The translations under genes were made by a program, and so were the position numbers. A stretch of 64,000 nt of DNA from ZC4RG20 sp963782445 (GTDB lineage: Bacteria; Pseudomonadota; Gammaproteobacteria; Steroidobacterales; Rariloculaceae), in assembly GCA_963782445.1 (NCBI GenBank), contig CAWAJM010000001.1, positions 2,914,001 through 2,978,000 of the forward strand, written 5' to 3'. The notes under the pieces are model-generated. The model ran no database searches. It was not told where the DNA came from and saw only the letters and a program-made list of their open reading frames with translations. Numbering within the stretch: position 1 is the first letter of the stretch; each line of letters begins with the position of its first letter. Below, one piece after another: positions 8,642 to 18,576 of the stretch.

Positions 8642-10573
8642 CTACGGCAGCCGGAAGGCCACGACCTCGTTCCCTGCAACAACGGCCACGTATTGCTTGC
8701 CGTCCCGGCCACGATAGGTCAGCGGGTCCGCATTGGCCTCGGCCGCGAGCTTCACGGCCCACAGCTCCTTGCCGTCGCGGGAATCGAAGGCTCTGAGACG
8801 GTGGTCGTTCGTCGCGCCCACGAACACGAGGCCGCCCGCGGTCGCCGCGGGCCCCGCACTGCCGCTGCCGCCCGTGAGACGTTTTCCCTCGGGCAGCGCA
8901 TCGGTCATGCCGAGCGTGCTCTGCCAGGCGATCTCGCCGGTGTTCGCGTCGACGGCGACGAGCCGCGACCAGGGCGGACGGTAGCAGGGCAGGACGGCGA
9001 CCGTCTCGCCCGCGGCGTTCTTCAAGGGCGCGCTGAACGAGGCGTAGGGCCCGGGACCGCCGACGCTCGCGCGGTCGTAAGGTGTCGTCGCACCCTGCGT
9101 GCCCCGGCCGTAGTTCTTGCCGGGCTGCTTGCGCTCGATCCAGCCGACGAGCGAGGTGTCGTGCGCGTTGACGAAAACGTAGCCGGTCGTCGGATCGGCC
9201 GCCGCGCCGCCCCAGTTGACGCCCCCCGTGCCGCCCGGCAGCTGAATCGTGCTCTTCGGCGGCGCGCCGGCCACATGGAACGAGAACGGCGTGTACGGCC
9301 CCGCGTTGTAGAAGCCGCCGCTCTTCTTCCACAATGCCTCGCAGGCCGCTACGTGTTGCGCCGACGTGTCCTCGGCACGCACCATGTCGCGGGCCTTGTC
9401 GAAGGCGTCGCGCGCGAGCGGCCCGGGCTTGTTCGGAAAGGGCTGCGTCGGCGAATACCATTCCCCGGGAACGTCGCCCTTCGGCACGGGCCGCTCCTCG
9501 ACCCCGAACAGCGGCTTGCCGTTCGTTCGATCGAGGATGAACATCCAACCCGTCTTGTTGACGGCGGCAAGCGCCGGCACTCGCCGGCCGTTTTGCTCAA
9601 CGTCGACGAGCACGGGCGGGCTCGGCTCGTCGGAGTCCCAGAGATCGTGATGCACGGTCTGGAAGTGCCACAGATACTTGCCGGTCTTCGCGTCCACGGC
9701 CACGATCGAGTTGCCGAACAGATCGTCGCCCGGCCGGTCGCCGCCCCAGTAGTTCGCGGCGGGCCCGGAGACCGGCATGTAGAGAATGCCGCGCTGCGCG
9801 TCGAGCGTCATATAGAAGGCCCAGACGTTGACGCCGGACCGCCCGCGCCAGCCGTGGTCGAGCCAGCTCTCGTGACCGACCTCGCCCGGCAGGGGCACCG
9901 TGTGGAAATCCCAGAGATGCTTGCCCGTGCGCACGTCGAAGGCCCGCGTGTCGCCGGGCTCCGCGAGCTGCACCTCGCCCGTCGTCGCGCCGAGGATCGC
10001 GACATCGTCATAAATCAGGGGTACGCCGTTCCAGGGCACGGCGATCTGCACGACGCCGTCGCGGCCGAAGCCCGCAACCGGGCGGCCCGTGCGCGCATCG
10101 AGCGCGACCAGCGTCGGGCCGGCCGTCACGAGGATGCGCGGCGAATGCGCCTCGTCGCCGGGCCAATAGGCCACGCCGCGGGCCGTGGTCGTAAGCGGCG
10201 CCGGCAGCTCGCTGCGCCAGCGCTCACGGCCGCTGTCGGCCTCGAGCGCGACGACCGCATCGCCATCGGCCGGCAGGTACATGATGCCGTCGATGACAAT
10301 GGGCGTCGCTTCGGGATTGCCGCGCGGACCCGGCCGGGCATCGGCGCCCTCGCCCCCGCGCGCGACGCGGACCGACCACGCGCGCACGAGCCGCGAGACG
10401 TTGGCCCTATCGATCTGGGTCAGCGGCGAGTAGCGCGTGCCGGCGTAATCGTGCCCATACATGGGCCAGTCGCCGGCAGGCGTCTGCGCGGGCGCAGCAG
10501 CGGCCGCCGCGAGCAGGACGATCGAAGCACCGAGCCCGAGGACGCGCCGCGGGCTCCCAAGTTGCAGTGACAC
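8642..10573 (-). CDS. Soluble periplasmic PQQ-dependent dehydrogenase (glucose/quinate-dehydrogenase-like propeller)
   Basis: The product is about 643 residues with a signal peptide (LGLGASIVLLAAAAAAPAQ), so it is periplasmic. It is a single PQQ propeller starting with GDWPMYGHDYAGTRYSPL, the typical first blade, with repeated W-motifs such as GKYLWHFQTVHHDLWD. It lacks the N-terminal membrane anchor of Gcd-type enzymes and has no cytochrome domain, so electrons must leave through a separate cytochrome or quinone partner. The start is either TTG 10576 or GTG 10573. The GTG is better spaced from GGGGGAAG. The 3' end abuts the truncated acyltransferase, marking a rearrangement junction. Substrate unknown. 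Confidence 0.85.
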   Translation of the reverse strand: MSLQLGSPRRVLGLGASIVLLAAAAAAPAQTPAGDWPMYGHDYAGTRYSPLTQIDRANVSRLVRAWSVRVARGGEGADARPGPRGNPEATPIVIDGIMYLPADGDAVVALEADSGRERWRSELPAPLTTTARGVAYWPGDEAHSPRILVTAGPTLVALDARTGRPVAGFGRDGVVQIAVPWNGVPLIYDDVAILGATTGEVQLAEPGDTRAFDVRTGKHLWDFHTVPLPGEVGHESWLDHGWRGRSGVNVWAFYMTLDAQRGILYMPVSGPAANYWGGDRPGDDLFGNSIVAVDAKTGKYLWHFQTVHHDLWDSDEPSPPVLVDVEQNGRRVPALAAVNKTGWMFILDRTNGKPLFGVEERPVPKGDVPGEWYSPTQPFPNKPGPLARDAFDKARDMVRAEDTSAQHVAACEALWKKSGGFYNAGPYTPFSFHVAGAPPKSTIQLPGGTGGVNWGGAAADPTTGYVFVNAHDTSLVGWIERKQPGKNYGRGTQGATTPYDRASVGGPGPYASFSAPLKNAAGETVAVLPCYRPPWSRLVAVDANTGEIAWQSTLGMTDALPEGKRLTGGSGSAGPAATAGGLVFVGATNDHRLRAFDSRDGKELWAVKLAAEANADPLTYRGRDGKQYVAVVAGNEVVAFRLP

Positions 10574-10692
10574 CAATACTTCCCCCAGCGTTTGCGGCCG
10601 TGGCCGGCCGCGGAATCTCCGCGCTCATGGTAGGGGGAATGCGGCGCGGAGGGAACCGCTTGGGCCGCAGGCGCCATGCGCTCGCCGAGGAT

Positions 10693-12132
10693 TCAGAACG
10701 CGGCGTGTTTGGGCGCCCTCGGAAACGGGATGACGTCGCGGATGTTCTGCATCCCGGTCGCGTATTGGACCGTGCGCTCGAAGCCGAGGCCGAAGCCCGC
10801 GTGCGGAACCGTGCCGTAACGGCGAAGATCTCGATACCACCAGTACGGTTCCGGGTCCAGCGCCATCTCGGCCATGCGCGCATCGAGCACGTCGAGCCGC
10901 TCCTCGCGCTGCGAGCCGCCGATGATCTCGCCGATGCCCGGGGCCAGCACGTCCATGGCCGCGACCGTCTTGCCGTCGTCGTTCTGCCGCATATAGAACG
11001 CCTTTATCTCTCGCGGGTAGTTCATCACGACGACGGGCCGCCCGACGTGCTCTTCCGTGAGCCATCTCTCGTGCTCGGACTGCAGGTCGAGCCCCCAGCG
11101 GACCGGAAACTCGAAGCTTTTGCCCGCGCGTTCGAGCGCCTCGATGGCATCGGCATACTCCATGCGCTCGAAGCTGGCCTCGACGAACTTCTCGAGCCGC
11201 TCGATGCAGCCTTTGTCGATGCGCTCGGCGAAGAAACGCATATCGTCCTGACGCTCGTCGAGCAGCGCGCGGAAGATCGACTTCAGAAACGCCTCGGCCA
11301 GATCGGCGTCGTCGTGCAGATCGGCGAACGCGATCTCCGGCTCGACCATCCAGAACTCGGCCAGATGGCGGCTCGTGTTGGAGTTCTCGGCCCGGAACGT
11401 CGGCCCGAACGTATAGACCTTCATGAGCGAGAGGCAGTATGCCTCGATGTTCAGCTGACCCGAGACCGTGAGGTTCGTCTGGCGCCCGAAGAAATCCTGC
11501 GAGAAGTCTACGGCGCCGGCCTGCGTGCGCGGCAGATTCGCGAGGTCGAGCGTCGATACGCGAAACATCTCGCCGGCGCCCTCCGCGTCGCTCGAGGTAA
11601 TGATCGGCGTATGAATCCAGAAGAAGCCGTGCGCGTCGAAGAAGCGGTGGATCGCCATCGCGAGCGTGTGCCGGACGCGGGCGATGGCGCCGAACGTATT
11701 GGTGCGCGGACGCAAGTGCGCGACCTCGCGCAGATACTCGAACGAATGCCGCTTCGCGCTCGCGGGATACGTATCCGGATCGTCGACCCAGCCCAGGACT
11801 TCGATCGCGGCCGCCTGAATCTCGACGCGCTGGCCCTTTCCCTGGCTCTCGACGACCCGGCCGCGCGCGACGATGGCGCAGCCCGTCGAGAGATGCACGA
11901 TCTCGCTCTCGTAGTTCGGCAGCGTGCCTTGCGCGACGACTTGGATCGGGTCGAACGCGGAACCGTCCGAGAGGTGGATGAACGACAGCCCGCCCGCCGA
12001 CTTCGAGTCCCGCCGCGTCCGGACCCAGCCGCGCAGCGTCACCTCCGCACCGGTTCGGACGCGGCCCGCGACGACGTCCGCGACGCTCGTTCGCTCGAGA
12101 AAGGACGGCGGGGCTGGCACGGACTCTGGCAT
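10693..12132 (-). CDS. asnS: Asparaginyl-tRNA synthetase
   Basis: The product is 479 residues, the usual length. An OB-fold anticodon-binding domain (VTLRGWVRTRRDSKSAGG) is followed by the class II catalytic core: motif 2 region FRAENSNTSRHLAEF and motif 3 GFGLGFERTVQYATG. An insert at about residues 275-330 is in the normal place for this family. The enzyme charges tRNA-Asn with asparagine in the cytoplasm. The ATG at 12132 (MPESVP) is chosen over the longer frame because the fold begins shortly after it. The gene is monocistronic. An inverted-repeat element lies about 110 bp upstream. Confidence 0.97.
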   Translation of the reverse strand: MPESVPAPPSFLERTSVADVVAGRVRTGAEVTLRGWVRTRRDSKSAGGLSFIHLSDGSAFDPIQVVAQGTLPNYESEIVHLSTGCAIVARGRVVESQGKGQRVEIQAAAIEVLGWVDDPDTYPASAKRHSFEYLREVAHLRPRTNTFGAIARVRHTLAMAIHRFFDAHGFFWIHTPIITSSDAEGAGEMFRVSTLDLANLPRTQAGAVDFSQDFFGRQTNLTVSGQLNIEAYCLSLMKVYTFGPTFRAENSNTSRHLAEFWMVEPEIAFADLHDDADLAEAFLKSIFRALLDERQDDMRFFAERIDKGCIERLEKFVEASFERMEYADAIEALERAGKSFEFPVRWGLDLQSEHERWLTEEHVGRPVVVMNYPREIKAFYMRQNDDGKTVAAMDVLAPGIGEIIGGSQREERLDVLDARMAEMALDPEPYWWYRDLRRYGTVPHAGFGLGFERTVQYATGMQNIRDVIPFPRAPKHAAF

Positions 12133-12245
12133 GCGGTCTCCTCTTCCCGGCCGCAGCTTGCGGACGGACGCGCGCGGCAAGCGGGTATTGTGATGCGCCG
12201 GCCGTCCCGCCGGCAATTGCCGGTCAAACCGGGGCGCCGTCGGAG

Positions 12246-12429
12246 CATGATTCATGAACGGCCGCCGCCGTCATGGAGGAGTCTCGCGCAGACGGGCGCG
12301 TTCGGGGCCGTGCGCGCCAGGGATGGCGCGCTACGGAGGCTCCGGGGACGGATTCACGCCGTCCCCCAAAGCGCCCGCCTGCGCGAGACTCCGGCTACCA
12401 CCGACCGCAAGTCCGTTCATGAGTCATGC
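12246..12429. repeat. 184-bp inverted-repeat element (MITE-like)
   Basis: The gap between asnS and the DUF302 gene is filled by an element with 17-bp terminal inverted repeats (GCATGATTCATGAACGG at 12246-12262 against 12413-12429, one mismatch). A second 22-bp inverted pair lies inside (12282-12303 with the block ending near 12394, one mismatch). Two inner hairpins follow: GCGCGCCA-GGGA-TGGCGCGC and GGGGACGG-ATTCACG-CCGTCCCC. The inner words match the 3289-3408 element in reverse complement. A solo copy of the terminal repeat lies at 30565-30581. There is no coding capacity. Confidence 0.75.
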
Positions 12430-12816
12430 GGTCGACAGCGCCGCCTGCACGCGCTCGAGGCGGGCCTTGACCTCCTGCGCGAGCGCGTCGACGCCCGGCT
12501 TCTCGACGAGCTTGAGCACGGCGGCCGGGTCCATGAACGCGACCGTAACCTGGCCGTCGTCCTCCTGCCTGACGACGACGTTGCAGGGCAACAGCAGGCC
12601 GATGTCGGGGTCCGCCTCGAGCGCCTGGTGCGCCAACGGCGGATTGCAGGCGCCGAGGATCTTGTAGGGCCTGCGCTCGACACCGAGCTTCTTCTTGAGC
12701 GTTTCCTTGACGTCGATCTCGGTCAGCACGCCGAAGCCCTCGGCCTTGAGGGCCTCCGTCACGCGGGTCACGGCGTCGTCGAAGGCGCCGCTCACTTGGG
12801 TCGAGAATCCATACAT
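12424..12816 (-). CDS. DUF302 domain protein
   Basis: The product is 130 residues covering one DUF302 domain: an N-terminal FDDAVTRVTEALKAEGFGVLTEIDV stretch, then YKILGACNPPLAHQAL and LLPCNVVVRQ, the family's signature regions with a conserved Cys in each of the last two. No signal peptide, so cytoplasmic as it stands. The biochemical function of DUF302 is not established. It is the last gene of the leftward sulfide/RND operon, 19 nt after the pump gene, with AGGAG 7 nt before its ATG. Its last six bases overlap the terminal repeat of the element at 12246-12429. Confidence 0.85.
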   Translation of the reverse strand: MYGFSTQVSGAFDDAVTRVTEALKAEGFGVLTEIDVKETLKKKLGVERRPYKILGACNPPLAHQALEADPDIGLLLPCNVVVRQEDDGQVTVAFMDPAAVLKLVEKPGVDALAQEVKARLERVQAALSTA

Positions 12817-12835
12817 TTCACTACTCCTATTGGCA

Positions 12836-15800
12836 TCAGGTCGCAGGCTGCTCGTCGGCGTCGGCGTCCGCCGCGTGCTCCTCGTCGGCCGGCGGCCCCT
12901 GCAGCGCCCTGCGCGCCGCGCGTTCGTGCACGCGCCGCGTCCACGCGTAGTACAACACCGGGATCACGACGAGCGTCAGCAGCGTCGAGACCAGAATGCC
13001 GAAGATCAGCGAGACGGCCAAGCCGCTGAAGATCGGATCGTCGAGAATGAACAGCGCGCCGAGCATGGCCGCGACGGCCGTGAGCGCGATGGGCTTCGTC
13101 CGCACGGCCGTCGACCGGATCACGGCCTCCTCGAGCGAGAGGCCGCGGGCGACCTCCTGCCGGATGAAGTCCACGAGCAGGATCGAGTTTCGCACGATGA
13201 TGCCGGCCAGCGCGATCATGCCGATCATCAACGTCGCCGTGAACTGTTTGCCGAGCAGCGCGTGCCCGGGCAGCACCCCGATGATCGTGAGCGGAATCGG
13301 CGCCATGATGATGAGCGGCAGCGCATAGGAGCGGAACTGACCGACGACGAGCAGATAGATCAGAATGAGACCGACCGAGTAGGCGATCCCCATGTCCCGG
13401 AACGTCTCGTAGGTGATGCGCCACTCCCCGTCCCACTTGATGCTGTAGTCGTAGGGGTCCGCCGGCTGGCTTACGAAGTACTGCGCCACGTGCCGGCCGC
13501 CGGCCTTGCCCGCCTCGACGTCCCCGACGAGATCGAACATACCGTAAAGCGGACTGTCGAGCTTTCCGGCCATGTCGCCCGTCACGAACACGACAGGCAG
13601 CAGGTCCTTGTGGTAGATCGTCGACTCCCAAGTCACGTCCTTGACGGTCACGATCTCCGAAAGCGGCACGAGCTTGCCGCCGCTGCCCGCGACGCGCAGC
13701 ATGAGCAGACTGTCGAGCTCGGCCTTATCGGGCACGGGCAGCTCGAGCCGCACGGGCACCGGGTACTTCTGGTGCGTGTCGTGCAGATACGCCACGTCCT
13801 GGCCGCTCAGCGCCGTCTGCAGCGCCTCGGTGACGCTCGCCTGGGAGACGCCGAGCAGCGCCGCCTTCTGCCGGTCCACGGCGAACAGCAGGCGCTTGGC
13901 GGGCGCCTCGACGCTCGTGTCCGTATCGACGATGCCCGGCGTCGCGTCGAACAGCTTGTGCAGCCGCAGCGCAAAGCGCTGTTGCCCCGCGTAGTCCGGC
14001 CCGTAGACCTCGGCCACGATGGGCGACTGCACGGGCGGACCCGGCGGCACTTCGACCACCTTGACCGACCCATGGAAACGCTCCGCGATCTTCGCGAGCT
14101 CGGGCCGCACGGCGAGTGCGATCTCGTGGCTCTGGCGATCGCGCTGCGCCTTGTTGACGAGGTTGACCTGAATGTCGCCGACGTTGGCGCCTGCGCGCAG
14201 ATAGTACTGGCGCACGAGACCGTTGAAGTTGATCGGCGAGGCCGTGCCCGCATAGACCTCGTAGTCCGTGACCTCGGGCACGTTCCCCAAGGCCGCGGCC
14301 ATCTCGTCGAGCACGCGCGTCGTCTGCTCGACGGAAGTGCCTTCCGGCATATCGAGCACGACGTCGAACTCGGACTTGTTGTCGAACGGCAGCATCTTGA
14401 GCACGACCCACTGCACGGCGACCAGCGAGACGGCGCCGACGATCGCGATGCCCACGCCCGCGTAGAGCCAGTGTCGGGCGCGGCGCTGGCGGCCGGTGCC
14501 GAGGAACGGCGAGAGCAACGAGCGCGAGACGCGATAGAGCCGGGTCGGCTCGCCCTCGAGAACGGGCCCGTGCGCGAACTTGTGCAGCAGTTTCTTCGAA
14601 GCCCAGGGCGTGAAGATCAGCGCCACGGCCAGCGAAAGCAGCATGCCCGTGCTCGCGTTGATCGGGATCGGGCTCATATAGGGGCCCATGAGCCCGGTCA
14701 CGAAGGCCATGGGCAGCAGCGCCGCGATGACCGTGAACGTCGCGAGGATCGTGGGGCCTCCGACCTCGTCGACGGCGCGCGGAATCGCCTGCTTGAGGCT
14801 CACGTCCCCCATGGCCATATGCCGGTGAATGTTCTCGACCACGACGATCGCATCGTCGACGAGAATGCCGATCGAGAAGATCAGCGCGAACAGCGAGACG
14901 CGGTTGATCGTGAAGCCCCAGGCCCACGAGGCGAACAGCGTCAGCGCGAGGGTGATTACGACGGCAGAGCCGACGACGATGGCCTCGCGCCAGCCGAGCG
15001 CGAAGATCACGAGCACGATGACCGAGCTCGTCGCGAAGATGAGCTTGTGAATGAGCTTCTCGGCCTTGTCGTTCGCGGTCTTGCCGTAGTTGCGCGTGAC
15101 GGTCGTCTCGACGCCCTGCGGGATCAGCGTGCCATGCAGCTCCTTGACCCGCTCGATGACGGCGTCTGCGATCGTCGCGGCGTTCGTGCCGGGCTTCTTC
15201 GCGACGGCCAGTGTCACGGCCGGCGCCTCGACGCCGGGCGAAAGGCCGATGTGGGCCGCGGCCTGCCCCGTGCCGAACTGCACGTACTGCTCGGGCTGGT
15301 CGGGGCCGGCCGTGATCTTGGCGACGTCGTCGAGATAGATCGCATGCCCGTCCGCGACGCCGACGACGAGGTTCGCGACGTCGTCGGCGTTTGCGAGAAA
15401 CGTGCCGGCCGTGACCGGCATGTCGCGGTTGTCCGCGACCATGGAGCCCGCCTGCGTGGCCGTGTCGCTTGCGACGAGCGCGCGGCGCAGCGATTGGAGG
15501 GAGAGGCCGTAGGCCGCCATGCGCTGCGGGTCGAGCTCGACGTGCACGACGCGGTCGGGGCCGCCGACCGTGTAAACGTTGCGCGTGCCGGGCACACGCT
15601 TGATGTCGGCCTCGATCGAATGGGCCACACGCTGCAGATCCTGGCCGCCCCGGGTCGGATCCTGCGTCCACAGCGTCAGGGTCACGATGGGCACGTCGTC
15701 GATGCCCTTCGTCTTGATCAACGGCTCCCCGACGCCGCTGTTCGGCGGCTGCCAGTCGCGGTGCGAGTAGATGGCGTCGTACAGGCGCACGATCGCGGCC

Positions 15801-16132
15801 GTGCGGTCCTCCCCGACCTTGAATTGCACCGTGAGTACGGCCATGCCGGGCCGCGAGACCGAGTACGTATGCTCGACCCCCGCGATCTCGGCCAAGACCT
15901 GCTCCATGGGGACCGCGACGACGTTCTCGACCTCGGCCGCACTGGCGCCCGGGAAAGGCACGAACACGTTCGCGAACGTCACGTTGATCTGGGGCTCCTC
16001 TTCCCTGGGCGTCACGAGCACGGCGAAGAGGCCCAGCAGCAGCCCCGTCAGGGCCAGCAGCGGCGTGATCTTCGAGTCCTGAAAGCGCTTCGCGAGCGCT
16101 CCCGAGAAGCCGAGCTTGGACTTACTCGCCAT
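12836..16132 (-). CDS. RND-family efflux pump, inner-membrane permease
   Basis: The product is about 1098 residues, twelve membrane segments with two large periplasmic loops, as in AcrB/MexB. Membrane segment 4 has GILVDDAIVVVENIHRH with the paired aspartates of the proton relay. The last membrane segments read GMIALAGIIVRNSILLVDFI. The ATG at 16132 overlaps the adaptor gene by 11 nt; the longer frame upstream is only a shadow of that gene. With the adaptor and TolC genes immediately upstream it forms a complete tripartite efflux system. Placement behind a sulfide:quinone oxidoreductase and a SqrR-type repressor suggests export of a sulfur-stress product or a toxic thiol compound. The substrate is not deducible from sequence. 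Confidence 0.93.
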   Translation of the reverse strand: MASKSKLGFSGALAKRFQDSKITPLLALTGLLLGLFAVLVTPREEEPQINVTFANVFVPFPGASAAEVENVVAVPMEQVLAEIAGVEHTYSVSRPGMAVLTVQFKVGEDRTAAIVRLYDAIYSHRDWQPPNSGVGEPLIKTKGIDDVPIVTLTLWTQDPTRGGQDLQRVAHSIEADIKRVPGTRNVYTVGGPDRVVHVELDPQRMAAYGLSLQSLRRALVASDTATQAGSMVADNRDMPVTAGTFLANADDVANLVVGVADGHAIYLDDVAKITAGPDQPEQYVQFGTGQAAAHIGLSPGVEAPAVTLAVAKKPGTNAATIADAVIERVKELHGTLIPQGVETTVTRNYGKTANDKAEKLIHKLIFATSSVIVLVIFALGWREAIVVGSAVVITLALTLFASWAWGFTINRVSLFALIFSIGILVDDAIVVVENIHRHMAMGDVSLKQAIPRAVDEVGGPTILATFTVIAALLPMAFVTGLMGPYMSPIPINASTGMLLSLAVALIFTPWASKKLLHKFAHGPVLEGEPTRLYRVSRSLLSPFLGTGRQRRARHWLYAGVGIAIVGAVSLVAVQWVVLKMLPFDNKSEFDVVLDMPEGTSVEQTTRVLDEMAAALGNVPEVTDYEVYAGTASPINFNGLVRQYYLRAGANVGDIQVNLVNKAQRDRQSHEIALAVRPELAKIAERFHGSVKVVEVPPGPPVQSPIVAEVYGPDYAGQQRFALRLHKLFDATPGIVDTDTSVEAPAKRLLFAVDRQKAALLGVSQASVTEALQTALSGQDVAYLHDTHQKYPVPVRLELPVPDKAELDSLLMLRVAGSGGKLVPLSEIVTVKDVTWESTIYHKDLLPVVFVTGDMAGKLDSPLYGMFDLVGDVEAGKAGGRHVAQYFVSQPADPYDYSIKWDGEWRITYETFRDMGIAYSVGLILIYLLVVGQFRSYALPLIIMAPIPLTIIGVLPGHALLGKQFTATLMIGMIALAGIIVRNSILLVDFIRQEVARGLSLEEAVIRSTAVRTKPIALTAVAAMLGALFILDDPIFSGLAVSLIFGILVSTLLTLVVIPVLYYAWTRRVHERAARRALQGPPADEEHAADADADEQPAT

Positions 16133-17222
16133 CCTTGCTCCCCGCAGCCTTCGACTGCCCTTTTTCGTACACTCCCGCGGCCACCGGATCGAGCGCCACG
16201 CGCTCGCCCGCGTCGAGCCCGGCCAGCACCTCGATTCGATCGCCGTAGTGCCGGCCGAGCCTGAGCTGCCGCAATACGACCTTGTCCCCCTCGACGACAT
16301 AGGCCGCCGTAAGCTCGCTGCGCGCGACAACCGCGGCGTTCGGAATCAGCAGCCGCCGCGTCTCGCCGACCACGAGGCCAACCTTGACGAACATGCCGGG
16401 ATACAGCGTCGCCGCTCGATCCGGCAGGTTCACGCGGACCTGAAACGTGTTCGAAACCGGGTCCGCGACCGGGAAGAAGGTCAGGCTCTTACCCTCGATG
16501 CGTTTGCTGTCGACGTAGACGAACGCCTTGCCGATCTTGCGCACGGGCTCGATGAGGCTCTGTGGCACGGACACGCTCACGCGCAGGGACTCGAGCGAGA
16601 TGCCGCTCATGAGCGGCTGGCCCGGATTCACGAGCTCGCCGACCTGCACGTGGCGCGCTGAGACGATGCCCGAGTAGGGCGCCTTGACGACCGTATAGTC
16701 GAGCTGTTCCTTCGCCGCCGCGACGCCGGACCGCGCCGCCTGCAGCCTGGCGTCGGCCGCGTCCTTGTTGGCTTTCGCCTGGTCGAAGCGGGCCTTCGGC
16801 ACGGTCTCGTTGCGGTACATGCCCGAGACGCGCTCGAATTCCTTGTTGGCCTCGGCCGCGCGTGCCCCCGCTTCCGCGAGTGCCGCCTCGGCCCGCTTCA
16901 GCGCCGCACGCTGCTCCGTGTCGGTCAGCCTCACGATGACCGAGCCCGCCTCGACGAAGTCGTTGACGTCGTAGGGCAGCTCCGCGACACGGCCGGAGGT
17001 CTGCGCCGAAACCGTGGCCCGGTTCACGGCCTCGACGGTGCCGTCGAAGACGCGCTCGCGAGGCGCCACCTCGTAGGCGGCCACGGCCGTCGCGAAGGGC
17101 AGCTCGCGCGCCGCGGCGTCGGCGGCCGTCGCGGCCAGCGGCGCCACGAGCGCGACGAGTAAGGCTAGGCCGAGACACCCGGCGAATGCGTCGACGGCGG
17201 CGGAGATCCTAGAGCTGATCAT
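16122..17222 (-). CDS. RND efflux periplasmic adaptor (membrane fusion protein)
   Basis: The product is about 366 residues with an N-terminal signal/anchor (LGLALLVALVAPLAATA). It has the two lipoyl half-motifs (SGRVAELPYDVNDFVEAG and APYSGIVSARHVQVGELVNPG) flanking an alpha-helical hairpin rich in Ala and Glu, then beta-barrel and membrane-proximal domains (PGMFVKVGLVVGE). There is no lipobox Cys, so it is held by an uncleaved anchor or free in the periplasm. It links the RND permease to the TolC channel. The start at 17222 is the first Met before the hydrophobic segment. It lies 37 nt after the TolC gene. Confidence 0.9.
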   Translation of the reverse strand: MISSRISAAVDAFAGCLGLALLVALVAPLAATAADAAARELPFATAVAAYEVAPRERVFDGTVEAVNRATVSAQTSGRVAELPYDVNDFVEAGSVIVRLTDTEQRAALKRAEAALAEAGARAAEANKEFERVSGMYRNETVPKARFDQAKANKDAADARLQAARSGVAAAKEQLDYTVVKAPYSGIVSARHVQVGELVNPGQPLMSGISLESLRVSVSVPQSLIEPVRKIGKAFVYVDSKRIEGKSLTFFPVADPVSNTFQVRVNLPDRAATLYPGMFVKVGLVVGETRRLLIPNAAVVARSELTAAYVVEGDKVVLRQLRLGRHYGDRIEVLAGLDAGERVALDPVAAGVYEKGQSKAAGSKDGE

Positions 17223-17259
17223 TGGCTTTACCTCGAAATTCTGAATGGCACGGAGCGGC

Positions 17260-18576
17260 TCATAGCAGGCCGACGGCCCGCGCGAGCCGGTAGCGCGCGA
17301 GGGCGACGTCGTAGCGCGCATCGTCGAGATTGCTGCGGCTCGAGCGGCGCAGCGCCTCGGCCGCGAGCACATCGGTGTTCGTGCCCTCGCCCATGCGATA
17401 ACGGTCGGCCGCGACCCGCAGGTTCTCCTCGGCCTGATCCACGGCCTCCGTCGCGAGCTTGACGCGCCGCTCGGCCTCGGCCCGCGAGAGCCAGGCCTGG
17501 CGCACATCGAGCCGAACCATGCTCTCGAGGTTCTTGCGCTCGTCCTGCGTCGCGGCCGACTCGAGCTCGATGGCCGCGGCTCGATTGCGCGTGCGGCCGC
17601 TGTCGAAGAGCCGCCACTCGATGCCGACGCCGACCGACCAGAAGTCTCGGCGATTCAGAACGTCGTTCTCGATGTGGTTGTAGCCGCCGGTCAGGCCCAC
17701 GCGGGGCCGGTTCTGCGCCCGCGCGGCGCGCGCCTGCGCGTCGAGCGCGGTCGCGGCCGCCGCGAGCCGGTCGAGCTCTTCGCGGTGCTCGAGGGCCATG
17801 GCCGTGAGCGCATCGAGGTCGGCCCGATCGATGCGGTCGGCGATGGCCGGCAGCTTCGGATCGAGCTGGACGGCTGCCGTGAGCGCGCGCCCGAGCGCTC
17901 GGTTATACGCCGCGCGCGCGAGATCGACCGCGTTCTCGGCCTGCAGTCCGCGCTGGCGGGCCTCCGCCAGGGAAACGGAGGCGGCCAGATAGTCGCTGCG
18001 CGGCACCGACCCGCTCTTGTACATGTCCTCCACATCGTGGAGGTGCGCTTCGAGGCTCGCCTCGTCGCTCTGCGCGACCGCAAGGGCGCTCGACGCGCGC
18101 AGCACGTCGACGTAATGCTCGGCGACCTCGAGCTTGACCTGCTCGGTCAACGCCCCGGCCGTGTAGCGCTGCACGTCGACGCCGGCCGCGGCCGCGTCGA
18201 TCGCATTGCGCGTCGCCCCGCCCGTGTAGAGCGGCATGGACAGCTGCGCGCTGCCCATCGCGAACGTCGAGCCCGAATACAGCGGCAGCTGCAGCGCGAG
18301 CCCGGCGCCGCCGAAATCGAACGCGGGCGTCTCGTCGAACTGCATGGCGCTCGCACCGGCCTTGATTTCGGGCTTGCGCTCGGCCCGCGCGGCGCCGAGA
18401 TCCTGCTGAGCCGCCGCAACGCGGTTCGCCGCGGCCCGCAGCTTGAGGTCGCCGGCCAAGGCGGCTTTCCAAGCCTCCGTCAGCGTCTCCGCGCCGGCGG
18501 GCCCGACGGCGCCCAGCAGGGCCGCCGCGAGGGCCGCCGACGCGGCAAGCCGTTTCCCTGAATTGATTCGCCTCAT
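17260..18576 (-). CDS. TolC-family outer-membrane efflux channel
   Basis: The product is 438 residues with a signal peptide (LAASAALAAALLGAVGPAGAE). It has two repeats of long amphipathic helices, e.g. QARAARAQNRPRVGLTGGYN in the second, separated by short beta segments, the layout of OEP/TolC proteins. It would form the outer-membrane duct for the adaptor and pump encoded downstream. Its ATG overlaps the stop of the sulfide:quinone oxidoreductase gene by 4 nt (ATGA), so all six leftward genes are probably one transcript. Confidence 0.92.
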   Translation of the reverse strand: MRRINSGKRLAASAALAAALLGAVGPAGAETLTEAWKAALAGDLKLRAAANRVAAAQQDLGAARAERKPEIKAGASAMQFDETPAFDFGGAGLALQLPLYSGSTFAMGSAQLSMPLYTGGATRNAIDAAAAGVDVQRYTAGALTEQVKLEVAEHYVDVLRASSALAVAQSDEASLEAHLHDVEDMYKSGSVPRSDYLAASVSLAEARQRGLQAENAVDLARAAYNRALGRALTAAVQLDPKLPAIADRIDRADLDALTAMALEHREELDRLAAAATALDAQARAARAQNRPRVGLTGGYNHIENDVLNRRDFWSVGVGIEWRLFDSGRTRNRAAAIELESAATQDERKNLESMVRLDVRQAWLSRAEAERRVKLATEAVDQAEENLRVAADRYRMGEGTNTDVLAAEALRRSSRSNLDDARYDVALARYRLARAVGLL